Positions 1 to 6,637 of a stretch of 19,814 nt of DNA are shown here, in pieces (the first letter of the stretch is position 1; each line of letters starts with the position of its first letter). The notes below the pieces were generated by a model. That model was given only the letters and a program-made list of their open reading frames with translations, searched no databases and was not told the origin of the DNA. The stretch lies in contig WQXR01000009.1 in the NCBI GenBank assembly GCA_009784745.1, positions 1 through 19,814 on the forward strand, read 5' to 3'. Origin of the DNA: Methanomassiliicoccaceae archaeon. Lineage in GTDB: Archaea > Thermoplasmatota > Thermoplasmata > Methanomassiliicoccales > Methanomethylophilaceae. The position numbers and the translations under genes were made by a program.

Positions 1-1
1 A

Positions 2-592
2 TACGGTAAACAATGCTTACACATACACGAAAAATACTCACATTTAAGAAGAACAGCACAAAGAGAAGGATCAAAGAAAAGAAGACACAAATATCGAAAA
101 GCAAAGATATACAAACAACGAGAGAAACACATTATCAAGAACATTAACCATCATATCTCTAAAGCCATCGTTGCTAATGCAAAAGAACAGAAAGCAAAGA
201 TCGCTTTAGAAGATCTGAGTTTCATACGTGATACGGCGAAAACGTATGGACGGTTACAAAGACATCAACTGAACTCTTGGGCTTTCTGTCAGCTTGAAAG
301 GATGATAGATTACAAGGCCCAATTGCAGGGGGTGCCCGTTGAATATGTTGACCCGTATAACACATCGAAGCTTTGCTCCCGATGTGGTAATATCGGCATA
401 CGTGACGGAAAGCTGTTCAAGTGTCCGCATTGCGGACACGCAGACCATGCTGATGTAAATGCAGGTTTTAATATCGCTTTACGAAGCAACGGTCGCTTGA
501 GCATAGACAGAGATATGCTCAAAGGTTATACTGACAAACCTGAAGGAGGAACGATATACATTGAAGAATTGTTATTCGGACGTGTGCATTGA
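2..592 (+). CDS. tnpB: RNA-guided endonuclease TnpB / IS605 OrfB-type transposase, 5' truncated by window edge
   Basis: The frame is open from base 2 to a TGA at 590-592, giving the last 196 residues of a protein whose family is usually about 370-430 residues. Visible parts, numbered from the first codon in the window, are a basic helical stretch (about 15-50), the RuvC-II glutamate in an LEDL motif (E70), a zinc ribbon with CxxC pairs at C125/C128 and C141/C144, and the RuvC-III aspartate in an ADVNA motif (D151). The RuvC-I aspartate would lie outside the window. TnpB proteins cut DNA at sites chosen by a guide RNA from the element's right end and help retain the transposon. No frameshift or internal stop is seen, so the visible part looks intact. 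A methionine at 302 exists but is internal, since homology extends well upstream of it. Confidence 0.88.
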   Translation, partial: YGKQCLHIHEKYSHLRRTAQREGSKKRRHKYRKAKIYKQREKHIIKNINHHISKAIVANAKEQKAKIALEDLSFIRDTAKTYGRLQRHQLNSWAFCQLERMIDYKAQLQGVPVEYVDPYNTSKLCSRCGNIGIRDGKLFKCPHCGHADHADVNAGFNIALRSNGRLSIDRDMLKGYTDKPEGGTIYIEELLFGRVH

Positions 593-600
593 CTTCTTGA

Positions 601-626
601 ACTCTCACAGATAAGTCCGTGAGAGT
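601..626 (+). ncRNA. Hairpin at tnpB 3' end, candidate part of guide (omega) RNA or right-end structure
   Basis: ACTCTCAC (601-608) and GTGAGAGT (619-626) are perfect reverse complements around a 10-nt loop, starting 8 nt after the tnpB stop. In IS200/IS605 elements the guide RNA covers this region and the hairpin is also recognised by TnpA. The RNA role is inferred from position; only the hairpin is seen. Confidence 0.4.
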
Positions 627-634
627 AGTCAGAA

Positions 635-763
635 ATGGACAAGAACTTCGAGTCTAGGCAATATTGTATCTCAACGACTGCAAGCCATTATGATTGGGCA
701 ATAAAGAAACTGAAAGAACAGATAAAGGCGCTGAGCCGCGATACGCGGACACTCAAAAAATGA
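635..763 (+). CDS. Doubtful small ORF, 42 residues, unknown
   Basis: An ATG-to-TGA frame of 42 codons lies just behind the tnpB hairpin. Its second half is rich in Lys, Leu and Glu and could form a short amphipathic helix. There is no Shine-Dalgarno before the ATG and no well-placed TATA element. It could be a remnant of a longer gene broken by the insertion, or chance. I do not recognise it. Confidence 0.2.
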   Translation: MDKNFESRQYCISTTASHYDWAIKKLKEQIKALSRDTRTLKK

Positions 764-959
764 GATTAAAAGTTGCCCACAGGAGGGGCGCACCCTGCAT
801 TCCCCCGAATGGCCCATAGCGGATTGCTCCGGTTCTGCTGTAGGCAATAACACATTGCGCTCGTTATTTAAAAGTTTTTCATTCCATTCTTTTCTTTCAA
901 CTTTTCCCTGCCGTGTGTGCCCATTTAACACAAAAAAATGTAACTTTGCCTCCAATTGT

Positions 960-986
960 CGTGCCGGAATGATTAACCACGGCACG
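960..986. repeat. Inverted repeat upstream of prs
   Basis: CGTGCCG (960-966) and CGGCACG (980-986) are perfect reverse complements around a 13-nt spacer. A looser second layer surrounds it: CCGTGTGTGCC at 911-921 resembles the complement of the 981-993 stretch. The repeat ends about 11 nt before the proposed prs TATA element, so it could be an operator, or a scar of the neighbouring mobile element. Confidence 0.4.
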
Positions 987-996
987 CACACGCCCG

Positions 997-1006
997 TTAC
1001 ATATTT
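997..1006 (+). promoter_or_regulatory. Probable TATA element of prs
   Basis: TTACATATTT is centred about 31 nt before the prs ATG. That spacing places transcription start within a few nt of the ATG, so the mRNA is probably leaderless or nearly so; no Shine-Dalgarno precedes the ATG. Confidence 0.45.
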
Positions 1007-1032
1007 GAAACTTCAACTCATACCCCCTACAC

Positions 1033-1917
1033 ATGATAGTCATAGGCGGTTCGACATCCCGCGATCTTGCAAAAGAATTGGCGGTAAAACTGGATTGCAA
1101 ATGCATATTGGCATCATCCACGAGATTTCCGGACGGCGAATGTTACACGAGACTGGAAGGAGAGTCACTTCACGATGACGTTGTTATCGTCCAGAATACC
1201 TATCCGGATACGAGTATCATAGAGATGTTCCTGATACAGGATGCCGCGAAGAGAATGGGTGCCAAATCCATAACGCTGGTCATACCGTACTTCGGGTATG
1301 CGAGACAGGACCGCATATTCAAACCCGGGGAACCGGAAAGTGCCAAGGTCATGGCAAAACATCTCGGGATGATATGCAACCGCGTCATTACGATAGATAT
1401 TCACAAAGAAACGGTGCTTAAGAATTTCAAATGCCCTGCGAAGGATCTCAAAGCATCCGGCGCGATAGCTGAATATTTCGCCGATAAGGGGATAGATGTC
1501 GTTCTCGCACCGGACTTCGGTGCGGCGGACAGAGCGAAGGACATCGGAGAAAGAATGAAGTTACCGTACGATCACCTTGAAAAGGTGAGATTATCGGGAA
1601 CGGAAGTGAAGATCGCACCTGCGAGGATGGACTGCAACGGAAAGAACGTTCTTATCGTTGACGATATAATCGCAACAGGAGGCACGATATTGGCGGCAAC
1701 GACGCAGCTGAAAGCTGCAGGCGCCACATCCGTTTCCGTCGTTTGCACGCATGGTGTGTTCACCGGCGATGCGATACGAAGACTTACCGGTAACCAAATA
1801 GATTCATTGCTGTGTTGCAACACGCTGGAAAGCGAGGTCTCCAACATTTCAGTGGCTGGCACAGTTGCGGATGAACTTAGAAAAGGTAAAAAGAAGGGAC
1901 TGTTCGGGAAGAATTGA
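1033..1917 (+). CDS. prs: Ribose-phosphate pyrophosphokinase (PRPP synthetase)
   Basis: Transfers pyrophosphate from ATP to ribose 5-phosphate, giving PRPP for purine, pyrimidine, histidine and tryptophan synthesis. The 294-residue protein has the family order: FPDGE (32-36), the ATP-binding loop YFGYARQDR (86-94), the metal-binding DIH (122-124) and the PRPP-binding loop VDDIIATGGT (209-218). The length suits archaeal forms (about 285-295), which are shorter than bacterial ones. The ATG at 1033 lies about 31 nt after a TATA-like element and begins directly with the first beta strand, so no upstream start is needed. Its TGA overlaps the ATG of the prolyl-tRNA synthetase gene by one base, so the two are co-transcribed and probably translationally coupled. 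Confidence 0.95.
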   Translation: MIVIGGSTSRDLAKELAVKLDCKCILASSTRFPDGECYTRLEGESLHDDVVIVQNTYPDTSIIEMFLIQDAAKRMGAKSITLVIPYFGYARQDRIFKPGEPESAKVMAKHLGMICNRVITIDIHKETVLKNFKCPAKDLKASGAIAEYFADKGIDVVLAPDFGAADRAKDIGERMKLPYDHLEKVRLSGTEVKIAPARMDCNGKNVLIVDDIIATGGTILAATTQLKAAGATSVSVVCTHGVFTGDAIRRLTGNQIDSLLCCNTLESEVSNISVAGTVADELRKGKKKGLFGKN

Positions 1918-3320
1918 TGCACATGGAAAAGGAAGCGAATTTTAACGAGTGGTATAACGATATCGTCGAGAAGGCAGGACTTTCCGACAAACGTTATCCG
2001 ATCAAAGGAATGAACGTATGGACGCCGTACGGATGGAAGATCATGAGACATGCGGATGAGTTCATACGCAAAGAACTCGATTCAACGGGACATGATGAGG
2101 TATGTTTTCCGCTGCTCATACCGGAAACGGAATTCAAAAAGGAGAAAGAACACATAAAGGGATTCGACTCCGAAGTGTATTGGGTGACACACGCCGGTCT
2201 GAATGAATTGGACGTTCGTCTTGTTGTAAGGCCGACCTCAGAAACGGCGATGTATCCGATGTTCTCGTTATGGGTGCGTTCCCACACGGATCTTCCGCTT
2301 AAGGTGTATCAGATCGTGAACACATTCAGATACGAAACGAAACAGACGAGATCGTTCATCAGAGTTCGTGAGATCCATTTCTTTGAATCGCATACATGTC
2401 ATTCCACCGAGGAAGATGCACAGAAGCAGGTGGAAGAAGATCTCGAGATACTGGAAAATATAATGAAAAAATTGTGCATTCCGTATTCACTTCACACGCG
2501 CACGGAGTGGGATAAGTTCCCCGGTGCGTACTACACCGTCGGTCTCGACACGGCGATGCCCAACGGCAGAATGCTGCAGATAGGTTCGATACACCATTAC
2601 AGGACGAATTTCTCAATTCCGTACAACATCACGTACGAAGATGCGGACGGAGAACACAAACACGTTCATCAGACGACGTACGGAATGTCCGAAAGGCTCG
2701 TAGGAGCTATGATCGGTGTGCACGGGGATGATAAAGGATTAGTCCTTCCGCCGCCGGTGGCGCCGTTCCAGATCGTCATAGTGCCGATAATATCAAAAGG
2801 CAACGCTGACGCAGTTCTTGATGCGGCGCGGAAAATAACAAATGCGCTGGAGAATGCGGGGATACGTGTTAAACTGGATGACTGTGACGAAAGACCCGGA
2901 AGCAAATTCTATGACTGGGAAATAAAAGGTGTGCCGCTCCGTCTGGAACTCGGTATGCGTGATATCGACAATAACGTTGTAACGTTCGCAAGACGTGACA
3001 ACGGCGAGAAAGGAACGATATCTTTATCGGATATCTCATCAGGCGCAGAACTTCTGCTTGAGACGATACGTAATGATATGTACAACAGAGCGTGGAAAAA
3101 ACAGAAGGAATGTGCGGTAACGATAGATTCGTTAAAGGATGTTCCGGAGAATACATTAAGATTCGGCTGGTGCGGGTCGGAGGAATGCGGTCACAGGTTC
3201 GAGGACGAGAATGACCTGAAACTTCTCGGAACGCCGTACGTGAAGGAAGAATTCAAAGGCAAATGCATCGTGTGCGGTAAACCTACAGATAAGGTCGCAT
3301 ACGCATCACGATCAATTTGA
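1917..3320 (+). CDS. proS: Prolyl-tRNA synthetase, archaeal/eukaryotic type
   Basis: Charges tRNA-Pro in the cytoplasm. With the ATG at 1917 the protein has 467 residues, normal for the archaeal type. Seen in order: the class II core with RPTSE (105-109), the motif 2 FRYE (137-140) with its RxREIHFFE loop, motif 3 around GMSERLVGAMIGVHGDDKG (256-274), the anticodon-binding domain (about 284-385), and the C-terminal zinc domain with C419-x4-C424 and C450-x2-C453. The start is chosen because ATG 1917 overlaps the prs TGA by one base; a TTG at 1914 or an ATG at 1923 are alternatives. The protein ends in ...SRSI, not in the tyrosine usual at the end of this family. The 3' end overlaps the convergent DUF1638 gene by 9 bp. 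Confidence 0.95.
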   Translation: MHMEKEANFNEWYNDIVEKAGLSDKRYPIKGMNVWTPYGWKIMRHADEFIRKELDSTGHDEVCFPLLIPETEFKKEKEHIKGFDSEVYWVTHAGLNELDVRLVVRPTSETAMYPMFSLWVRSHTDLPLKVYQIVNTFRYETKQTRSFIRVREIHFFESHTCHSTEEDAQKQVEEDLEILENIMKKLCIPYSLHTRTEWDKFPGAYYTVGLDTAMPNGRMLQIGSIHHYRTNFSIPYNITYEDADGEHKHVHQTTYGMSERLVGAMIGVHGDDKGLVLPPPVAPFQIVIVPIISKGNADAVLDAARKITNALENAGIRVKLDDCDERPGSKFYDWEIKGVPLRLELGMRDIDNNVVTFARRDNGEKGTISLSDISSGAELLLETIRNDMYNRAWKKQKECAVTIDSLKDVPENTLRFGWCGSEECGHRFEDENDLKLLGTPYVKEEFKGKCIVCGKPTDKVAYASRSI

Positions 3321-4124
3321 TCTTTCGAGAAAGCCTTTGGCCTCCCCGTAAACGCGGTCGGCAGGCTCGAGCGTCACCCAACCATCTTCCAGTGTGAGTA
3401 TGTCGAACCCCATCCTGTTAGCGAATTTTTCCACTGCCGCTTGAAATTCGTCCTGATCTCCGAGACCCGTGTCAACTTTCATGACCTCATGATAATCGGC
3501 CATTTCGAACACCATCTTGAGCATCGAATCGTCGCCTGTGTCGACGCCCTTGAACAGTTCCATCCTCCCCAAAAGGTCATCGTAATTGGTCGCGAATGCC
3601 GGTGTGAAGTACATTATACCTGGATATTTTCTCAAAAGTGCCAGATACTTCTTTGTGCCGCCTATCGCTGCTGCTATACAATCGTCAACGATCTTGCCTT
3701 CGTTGTCACGTATTATTGTCATCGGTATCCGAAGATTATCCTTTGCCCATATGTCGATGTCCTTCAGACCGTTCCCGCATAATCCGTAATAAAGAACTAT
3801 CGCATCGGCATGTTCCTGCATCCGGAACATGCATTCCTTTATCGCTTCCTTCAGATCCACAGGTTCCTCATGAAGACCGAGGTCCATCATCCATATCGCT
3901 ATCTCATAACCATCATTCGCAGCACGCGGACCGTTCATGAAATCTTCTTCGTTGACGATCTCATGTTCTATTCCTTTTTTGATAAGTTTCGGTTTTATGC
4001 TTCTTGCGTGACGGTTGTCCAAAAGGTAGATCTTTGATATTTCGTTATCCTTTGATATGCTGTATATCAGTTCGTCCTCTAGTATAGGGCATGCGATCAC
4101 ACCTAATGTCCCTTTTGCTGTCAT
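3312..4124 (-). CDS. DUF1638 family protein
   Basis: A 270-residue soluble protein with the hallmarks of DUF1638: an N-terminal ACPILEDEL stretch (11-19), YGLCGNGL (113-120), a DDCI motif (147-150) followed by a glycine pair, and a MYFTPAF segment (171-177). The family is common in methanogens and some acetogens, often near methyltransferase and corrinoid genes, but its biochemical role is not established. Here the neighbours are proS (convergent, 9-bp overlap) and trmI (divergent), which give no functional hint. The ATG at 4124 lies about 26 nt from an AT-rich element at 4147-4155, so the mRNA is probably leaderless. The family call is firm by motif; any enzymatic role would be a guess. Confidence 0.8.
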   Translation of the reverse strand: MTAKGTLGVIACPILEDELIYSISKDNEISKIYLLDNRHARSIKPKLIKKGIEHEIVNEEDFMNGPRAANDGYEIAIWMMDLGLHEEPVDLKEAIKECMFRMQEHADAIVLYYGLCGNGLKDIDIWAKDNLRIPMTIIRDNEGKIVDDCIAAAIGGTKKYLALLRKYPGIMYFTPAFATNYDDLLGRMELFKGVDTGDDSMLKMVFEMADYHEVMKVDTGLGDQDEFQAAVEKFANRMGFDILTLEDGWVTLEPADRVYGEAKGFLERSN

Positions 4125-4146
4125 GAAGATTATTATGTGTTCACCG

Positions 4147-4156
4147 TATTTATATG
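4147..4156. promoter_or_regulatory. TATA element, possibly shared by divergent DUF1638 gene and trmI
   Basis: TATTTATATG reads as a good box A on both strands. On minus it is about 26 nt from the DUF1638 ATG (leaderless). On plus it predicts a transcript start near 4177, just before a Shine-Dalgarno-like AAAAGGA (4181-4187) and the ATG at 4196. No second equally good element is seen between the genes. Confidence 0.5.
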
Positions 4157-4195
4157 GAAGGGTACTTGCGCAGAAAAGGTAAAAGGATTAACGCT

Positions 4196-4978
4196 ATGAC
4201 ACGATGCAGGTACGATACAATGCCGTTCGAAGAAGGCGAATACATATTCCTTGCGGATGATGAGAAAAGATATTGGATCAGAGTATCCTACGGAATGATG
4301 AGCGTACCGTCGTTGGGTTCGGTGGACGGAAATAAGTTCAGGGATGCGGATGACGGCCATTCTGTAACAATAGCAGGAAAAGAATTCACCGCATTCCGCC
4401 CGGGAACGGTCGACCTCATCGGATCGCTGGAAAGAGGGGCGCAGATAATCGGCGCGAAGGATGCCGCTTCGATAATAATGAACTGCGACATCAAATGCGG
4501 TGATTCTGTTTTGGAAATAGGCGCCGGTTCCGGTTCGCTGACGACTGCGCTGATAGGGGCTGTCGCTCCCGACGGATGCGTACATACTGTCGAATTCAGA
4601 GAGGATCACGCATCACGCGCCGCAAAGAACATCAAACGTACCGGTCTGGACAAATACTGGACGTGTCAGATAGGCGATGCGCGGAATGTTGATGTCGATG
4701 TGAAAGCGGATGCTCTCATCATGGACATGCCCGATCCGTGGTCAGCATTGGATAATCTTGAAAAGAACCTGAGATCGGGAGGAAGGCTGTGCGCATACGT
4801 TCCGAATATCAATCAACTTGAACTCACTGTTACCGCGCTGCGCGAAAGAAGATATTACGACGTTCGCGCAGCAGAACTGTTGGAGCGCGGACTGGAAGTG
4901 CATCCAGGAGGCGTAAGGCCGGCATTCCAGATGTTAGGTCACACAGGTTATCTGATTTTCGGGAGAAAGAGGACTTAG
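4196..4978 (+). CDS. trmI: tRNA (adenine-N1)-methyltransferase, TrmI family (m1A57/58)
   Basis: SAM-dependent enzyme that methylates N1 of adenine 58 (in many archaea also 57) in the tRNA T-loop. The 260-residue form has the N-terminal beta domain (EGEYIFLADD, 13-22), the FRPG segment (67-70), SAM motif I EIGAGSGSLT (107-116), an acidic residue after strand 2 (EFRED, 133-137), the DMPDPW motif (177-182) and a C-terminal HTGYLIFGRK block, matching archaeal TrmI. The ATG at 4196 is preferred because AAAAGGA lies 8 nt before it and a TATA element at 4147-4156 overlaps the alternative ATG at 4154, which would add 14 residues. The gene ends in TAG, and its last 45 bp overlap the 3' end of rbkR on the other strand. 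Confidence 0.9.
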   Translation: MTRCRYDTMPFEEGEYIFLADDEKRYWIRVSYGMMSVPSLGSVDGNKFRDADDGHSVTIAGKEFTAFRPGTVDLIGSLERGAQIIGAKDAASIIMNCDIKCGDSVLEIGAGSGSLTTALIGAVAPDGCVHTVEFREDHASRAAKNIKRTGLDKYWTCQIGDARNVDVDVKADALIMDMPDPWSALDNLEKNLRSGGRLCAYVPNINQLELTVTALRERRYYDVRAAELLERGLEVHPGGVRPAFQMLGHTGYLIFGRKRT

Positions 4979-5629
4979 GTCTACGATGACATCAATGTCA
5001 TCGCCGTCCTTGATGCTTAACGTCCTTCTCAAATGGAATTGACATACCAGTTCGAGCATATCCTCATAATGCGATCTTTCCGGAACGACTATTGCACAGT
5101 CTATGTTCCTTATCTTCGCTTTGTATGCGATCACTTTACCGAATGTCCTTCCGTCCTTTTCGAATCCGTCTATCAGATGACCGGGCATGTTCCTGATTAT
5201 TTCCAGTTTTCCTTGATCTTCTTTCACAACTCTGATGTTCAGCGTACCTTCGTACGGCCGGAAGTTCAGTTTTATCTGGAATTGGTCCATGTACGGTTTT
5301 TGAGTTACGTAATAACCGCCTTCGCCCATTCCGGTAACAACTTTTCCGCGCAGTGTCACGTGATCCGTCAGTTCGAATATCCGGCGGTATTCGTTGTATT
5401 CCTTTCTCATTTCTTCGATCCCCGTTTCCGTTATCTTTATGCGCTGTCTTCTCGCGCCGAGGTCACGAACAAGATATTTTTCATCAAGAAGTTCTAATAT
5501 CCTTTTGGATGCTGACTGCTGGCTCATACCGAGTGCTTCGCCGAGTTCGCGGGACGATACCGCAACGTAATCGTATATTCCGCCGAGCAGAGCGATCTTT
5601 CTCAAAGCGAATGAGAATTTCTCGTCCAT
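4934..5629 (-). CDS. rbkR: RbkR: winged-helix regulator fused to CTP-dependent riboflavin kinase
   Basis: Makes FMN from riboflavin with CTP as donor and, in characterised archaeal members, also controls riboflavin genes through its DNA-binding domain. The 231 residues split into a winged helix (about 1-85, with the recognition region SSRELGEALGMSQQSASKR, 25-43) and an archaeal riboflavin kinase domain (about 93-220) with GMGEGGYYV (100-108), NFRPYEGTLN (122-131) and a C-terminal DGDDIDVIV strand. A TATA-like stretch (complement of 5651-5660) sits about 27 nt before the ATG, suggesting a leaderless, possibly autoregulated transcript. No other riboflavin gene is nearby. The 3' end overlaps trmI by 45 bp on the opposite strand. 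Confidence 0.9.
   Translation of the reverse strand: MDEKFSFALRKIALLGGIYDYVAVSSRELGEALGMSQQSASKRILELLDEKYLVRDLGARRQRIKITETGIEEMRKEYNEYRRIFELTDHVTLRGKVVTGMGEGGYYVTQKPYMDQFQIKLNFRPYEGTLNIRVVKEDQGKLEIIRNMPGHLIDGFEKDGRTFGKVIAYKAKIRNIDCAIVVPERSHYEDMLELVCQFHLRRTLSIKDGDDIDVIVDLSPLSPENQITCVT
4984..5003. repeat. 20-bp palindrome, 9-bp arms, behind trmI and inside rbkR
   Basis: CGATGACAT (4984-4992) and ATGTCATCG (4995-5003) are perfect reverse complements with a 2-base centre. It begins 5 nt after the trmI TAG. In RNA it could form a hairpin at the trmI 3' end; on the other strand it encodes the DDIDVI part of RbkR, so coding constraint may explain part of it. Confidence 0.45.
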
Positions 5630-5712
5630 ATTTCCAAATTAGAATTAACAGGATATTAACGTTGCTATCGGTGACGCCTTTTGTATATGCTGTTTTTCTC
5701 GCGCATCCATGC

Positions 5713-5721
5713 AATATATTA
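5713..5721 (+). promoter_or_regulatory. TATA element of the 5759 membrane-protein gene
   Basis: AATATATTA predicts a transcript start near 5743. A Shine-Dalgarno AGGTG (5749-5753) then lies 5 nt before the ATG at 5759. Confidence 0.55.
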
Positions 5722-5758
5722 ATAAACGGAAAGTATCTTCGGGAGCATAGGTGCAACA

Positions 5759-6127
5759 ATGGATGAGAGACCGAAAAACATAGTGTTCGCTTCCGGATTG
5801 GCTGTGATTGGTGCGATGTTCGCCCTCATGGTGACAATTCTGCAGCTTGACCTTGCGGCCGAAGGCATGGAAGCGAAGCTCGGATGCTGCTTACTGACGC
5901 TGTTGCTGTTCCTTGCCATCGGCGGAGCATTGTTCGCCAACGGTCAGTGGACATGGAGATTCCTGATATTCATGGAGGTCATGGGTGCGGCAGTTCCGCT
6001 GATATCGTTCCTGTTCGGTATGATACCGTTCATGTTCAGCGCTACGCTTGTTGCTATATCATGCTTGATAATCGGCCTTACGACAACGAAGGAAGCAAGA
6101 CGCTGGGTCGAAGCGGACAGGATTTGA
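5759..6127 (+). CDS. Small four-helix membrane protein, unknown function
   Basis: A 122-residue protein with a short charged N-terminus (MDERPKN) and about four predicted membrane helices (roughly 8-30, 41-60, 66-88 and 90-109), ending in a charged tail (KEARRWVEADRI). I do not recognise a family. The start is supported by an AGGTG Shine-Dalgarno 5 nt before the ATG and a TATA element at the right distance, so the gene is very likely real and expressed from its own promoter. It is divergent from rbkR and convergent with the C_GCAxxG_C_C gene, with 16 nt between the stops, so it seems monocistronic. Confidence 0.75.
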   Translation: MDERPKNIVFASGLAVIGAMFALMVTILQLDLAAEGMEAKLGCCLLTLLLFLAIGGALFANGQWTWRFLIFMEVMGAAVPLISFLFGMIPFMFSATLVAISCLIIGLTTTKEARRWVEADRI

Positions 6128-6143
6128 ACCGTTCGTACGAAGT

Positions 6144-6590
6144 TCAGAGCATATCCTTCAGTATACGTTCCGCTGTGATACAGAACTTCGGACACTCTTT
6201 ATCGATAAGACCTTCTCTGTGCGCACGCATCAGTTGCTCCGGATCTCTGATGTCCGCACCCAATAACACAGGACAATTGACGCTTCCGTGCTCTTTTTCA
6301 AATCTTTTTATGAATTCCGTGCGTTTCGAAAGAGCGATACCTTTCTGTTCCACATCGTTGAGGACGTGATTTCCGTATCTTATCCCTAAAGCAATGAACG
6401 CGCCCGTTACTGCGCCGCATACACCGCCGGTATGCATACCGGCGCCGAATAACGATGCTGTCCTGTATGCTTCCTCTTTTGATATTCCTATGATATCAGC
6501 GACGGATGCCAATATCTGCATTGAACAATCGATCCCTTCATCGAACTTCTGCAGAACGTCATCTTTCGTTAACATACGGTCCGTATGCAT
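6144..6590 (-). CDS. C_GCAxxG_C_C family redox-type protein
   Basis: 148 residues with the cysteine pattern of this family: C22, C58 in a CGAVTGAF motif (58-65), C106, and C133/C137. The motif order, the GFGAGM-like LFGAGM (48-52) and the length of 130-150 residues all fit. Members occur as single genes in many anaerobes; a redox or metal-binding role is assumed from the conserved cysteines but not proven. The first ATG (6590) lies about 27 nt from an AATTTTAA element (6614-6621), favouring a leaderless mRNA from that codon; an ATG five codons later is the alternative. It is divergent from the following membrane-protein gene, with two separate TATA elements in the short intergenic region. Confidence 0.85.
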   Translation of the reverse strand: MHTDRMLTKDDVLQKFDEGIDCSMQILASVADIIGISKEEAYRTASLFGAGMHTGGVCGAVTGAFIALGIRYGNHVLNDVEQKGIALSKRTEFIKRFEKEHGSVNCPVLLGADIRDPEQLMRAHREGLIDKECPKFCITAERILKDML

Positions 6591-6637
6591 CTCGTATGAT
6601 ATCTCATTAACTGAATTTTAACAACGAATAGAAAGGT

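Larger units (their letters stand above)
1..626 (+). mobile_element. IS200/IS605-type element, right part (left end outside window)
   Basis: The tnpB 3' part (reading frame 2-592) is followed 8 nt later by a perfect 8-bp hairpin (601-608 pairs with 619-626, 10-nt loop). IS200/IS605 elements typically end in subterminal hairpins instead of inverted repeats, and the guide RNA of TnpB usually spans the 3' end of tnpB and the right end. The exact right boundary cannot be fixed without an empty site for comparison. No tnpA is visible; it could lie to the left of the window or be absent. The A-rich codon use of this stretch differs from the chromosomal genes that follow, consistent with transfer. 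Confidence 0.6.
764..1032. other. Non-coding stretch between the mobile element and prs
   Basis: No convincing gene in either strand; the frames spanning it (for example 671-991 minus and 855-1178 plus) resemble no known family and overlap prs or each other. It holds a GC-richer part with small hairpins (787-795; 798-802 with 807-811, loop CCCC), a pyrimidine-rich part around 865-915, an inverted repeat at 960-986, and the prs promoter. A tRNA T-arm signature was looked for and not found. Confidence 0.5.

Noticed and set aside
770..850. tRNA, SRP RNA or RNase P RNA in the hairpin-rich block
   Set aside because: No T-arm GGTTC/AA pattern with acceptor pairing, and none of the conserved SRP or RNase P core sequences were found.
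671..1178. Frames of about 75-107 codons on both strands between tnpB and prs (671-991 minus, 855-1178 plus, 897-1121 minus)
   Set aside because: They overlap each other and prs, have Cys/His/Arg-rich shadow-like composition, and lack promoters or Shine-Dalgarno.
4133..4609. 158-codon minus-strand frame within trmI
   Set aside because: Antisense to a conserved gene, Ser/Arg/Tyr-rich shadow composition, no family resemblance.
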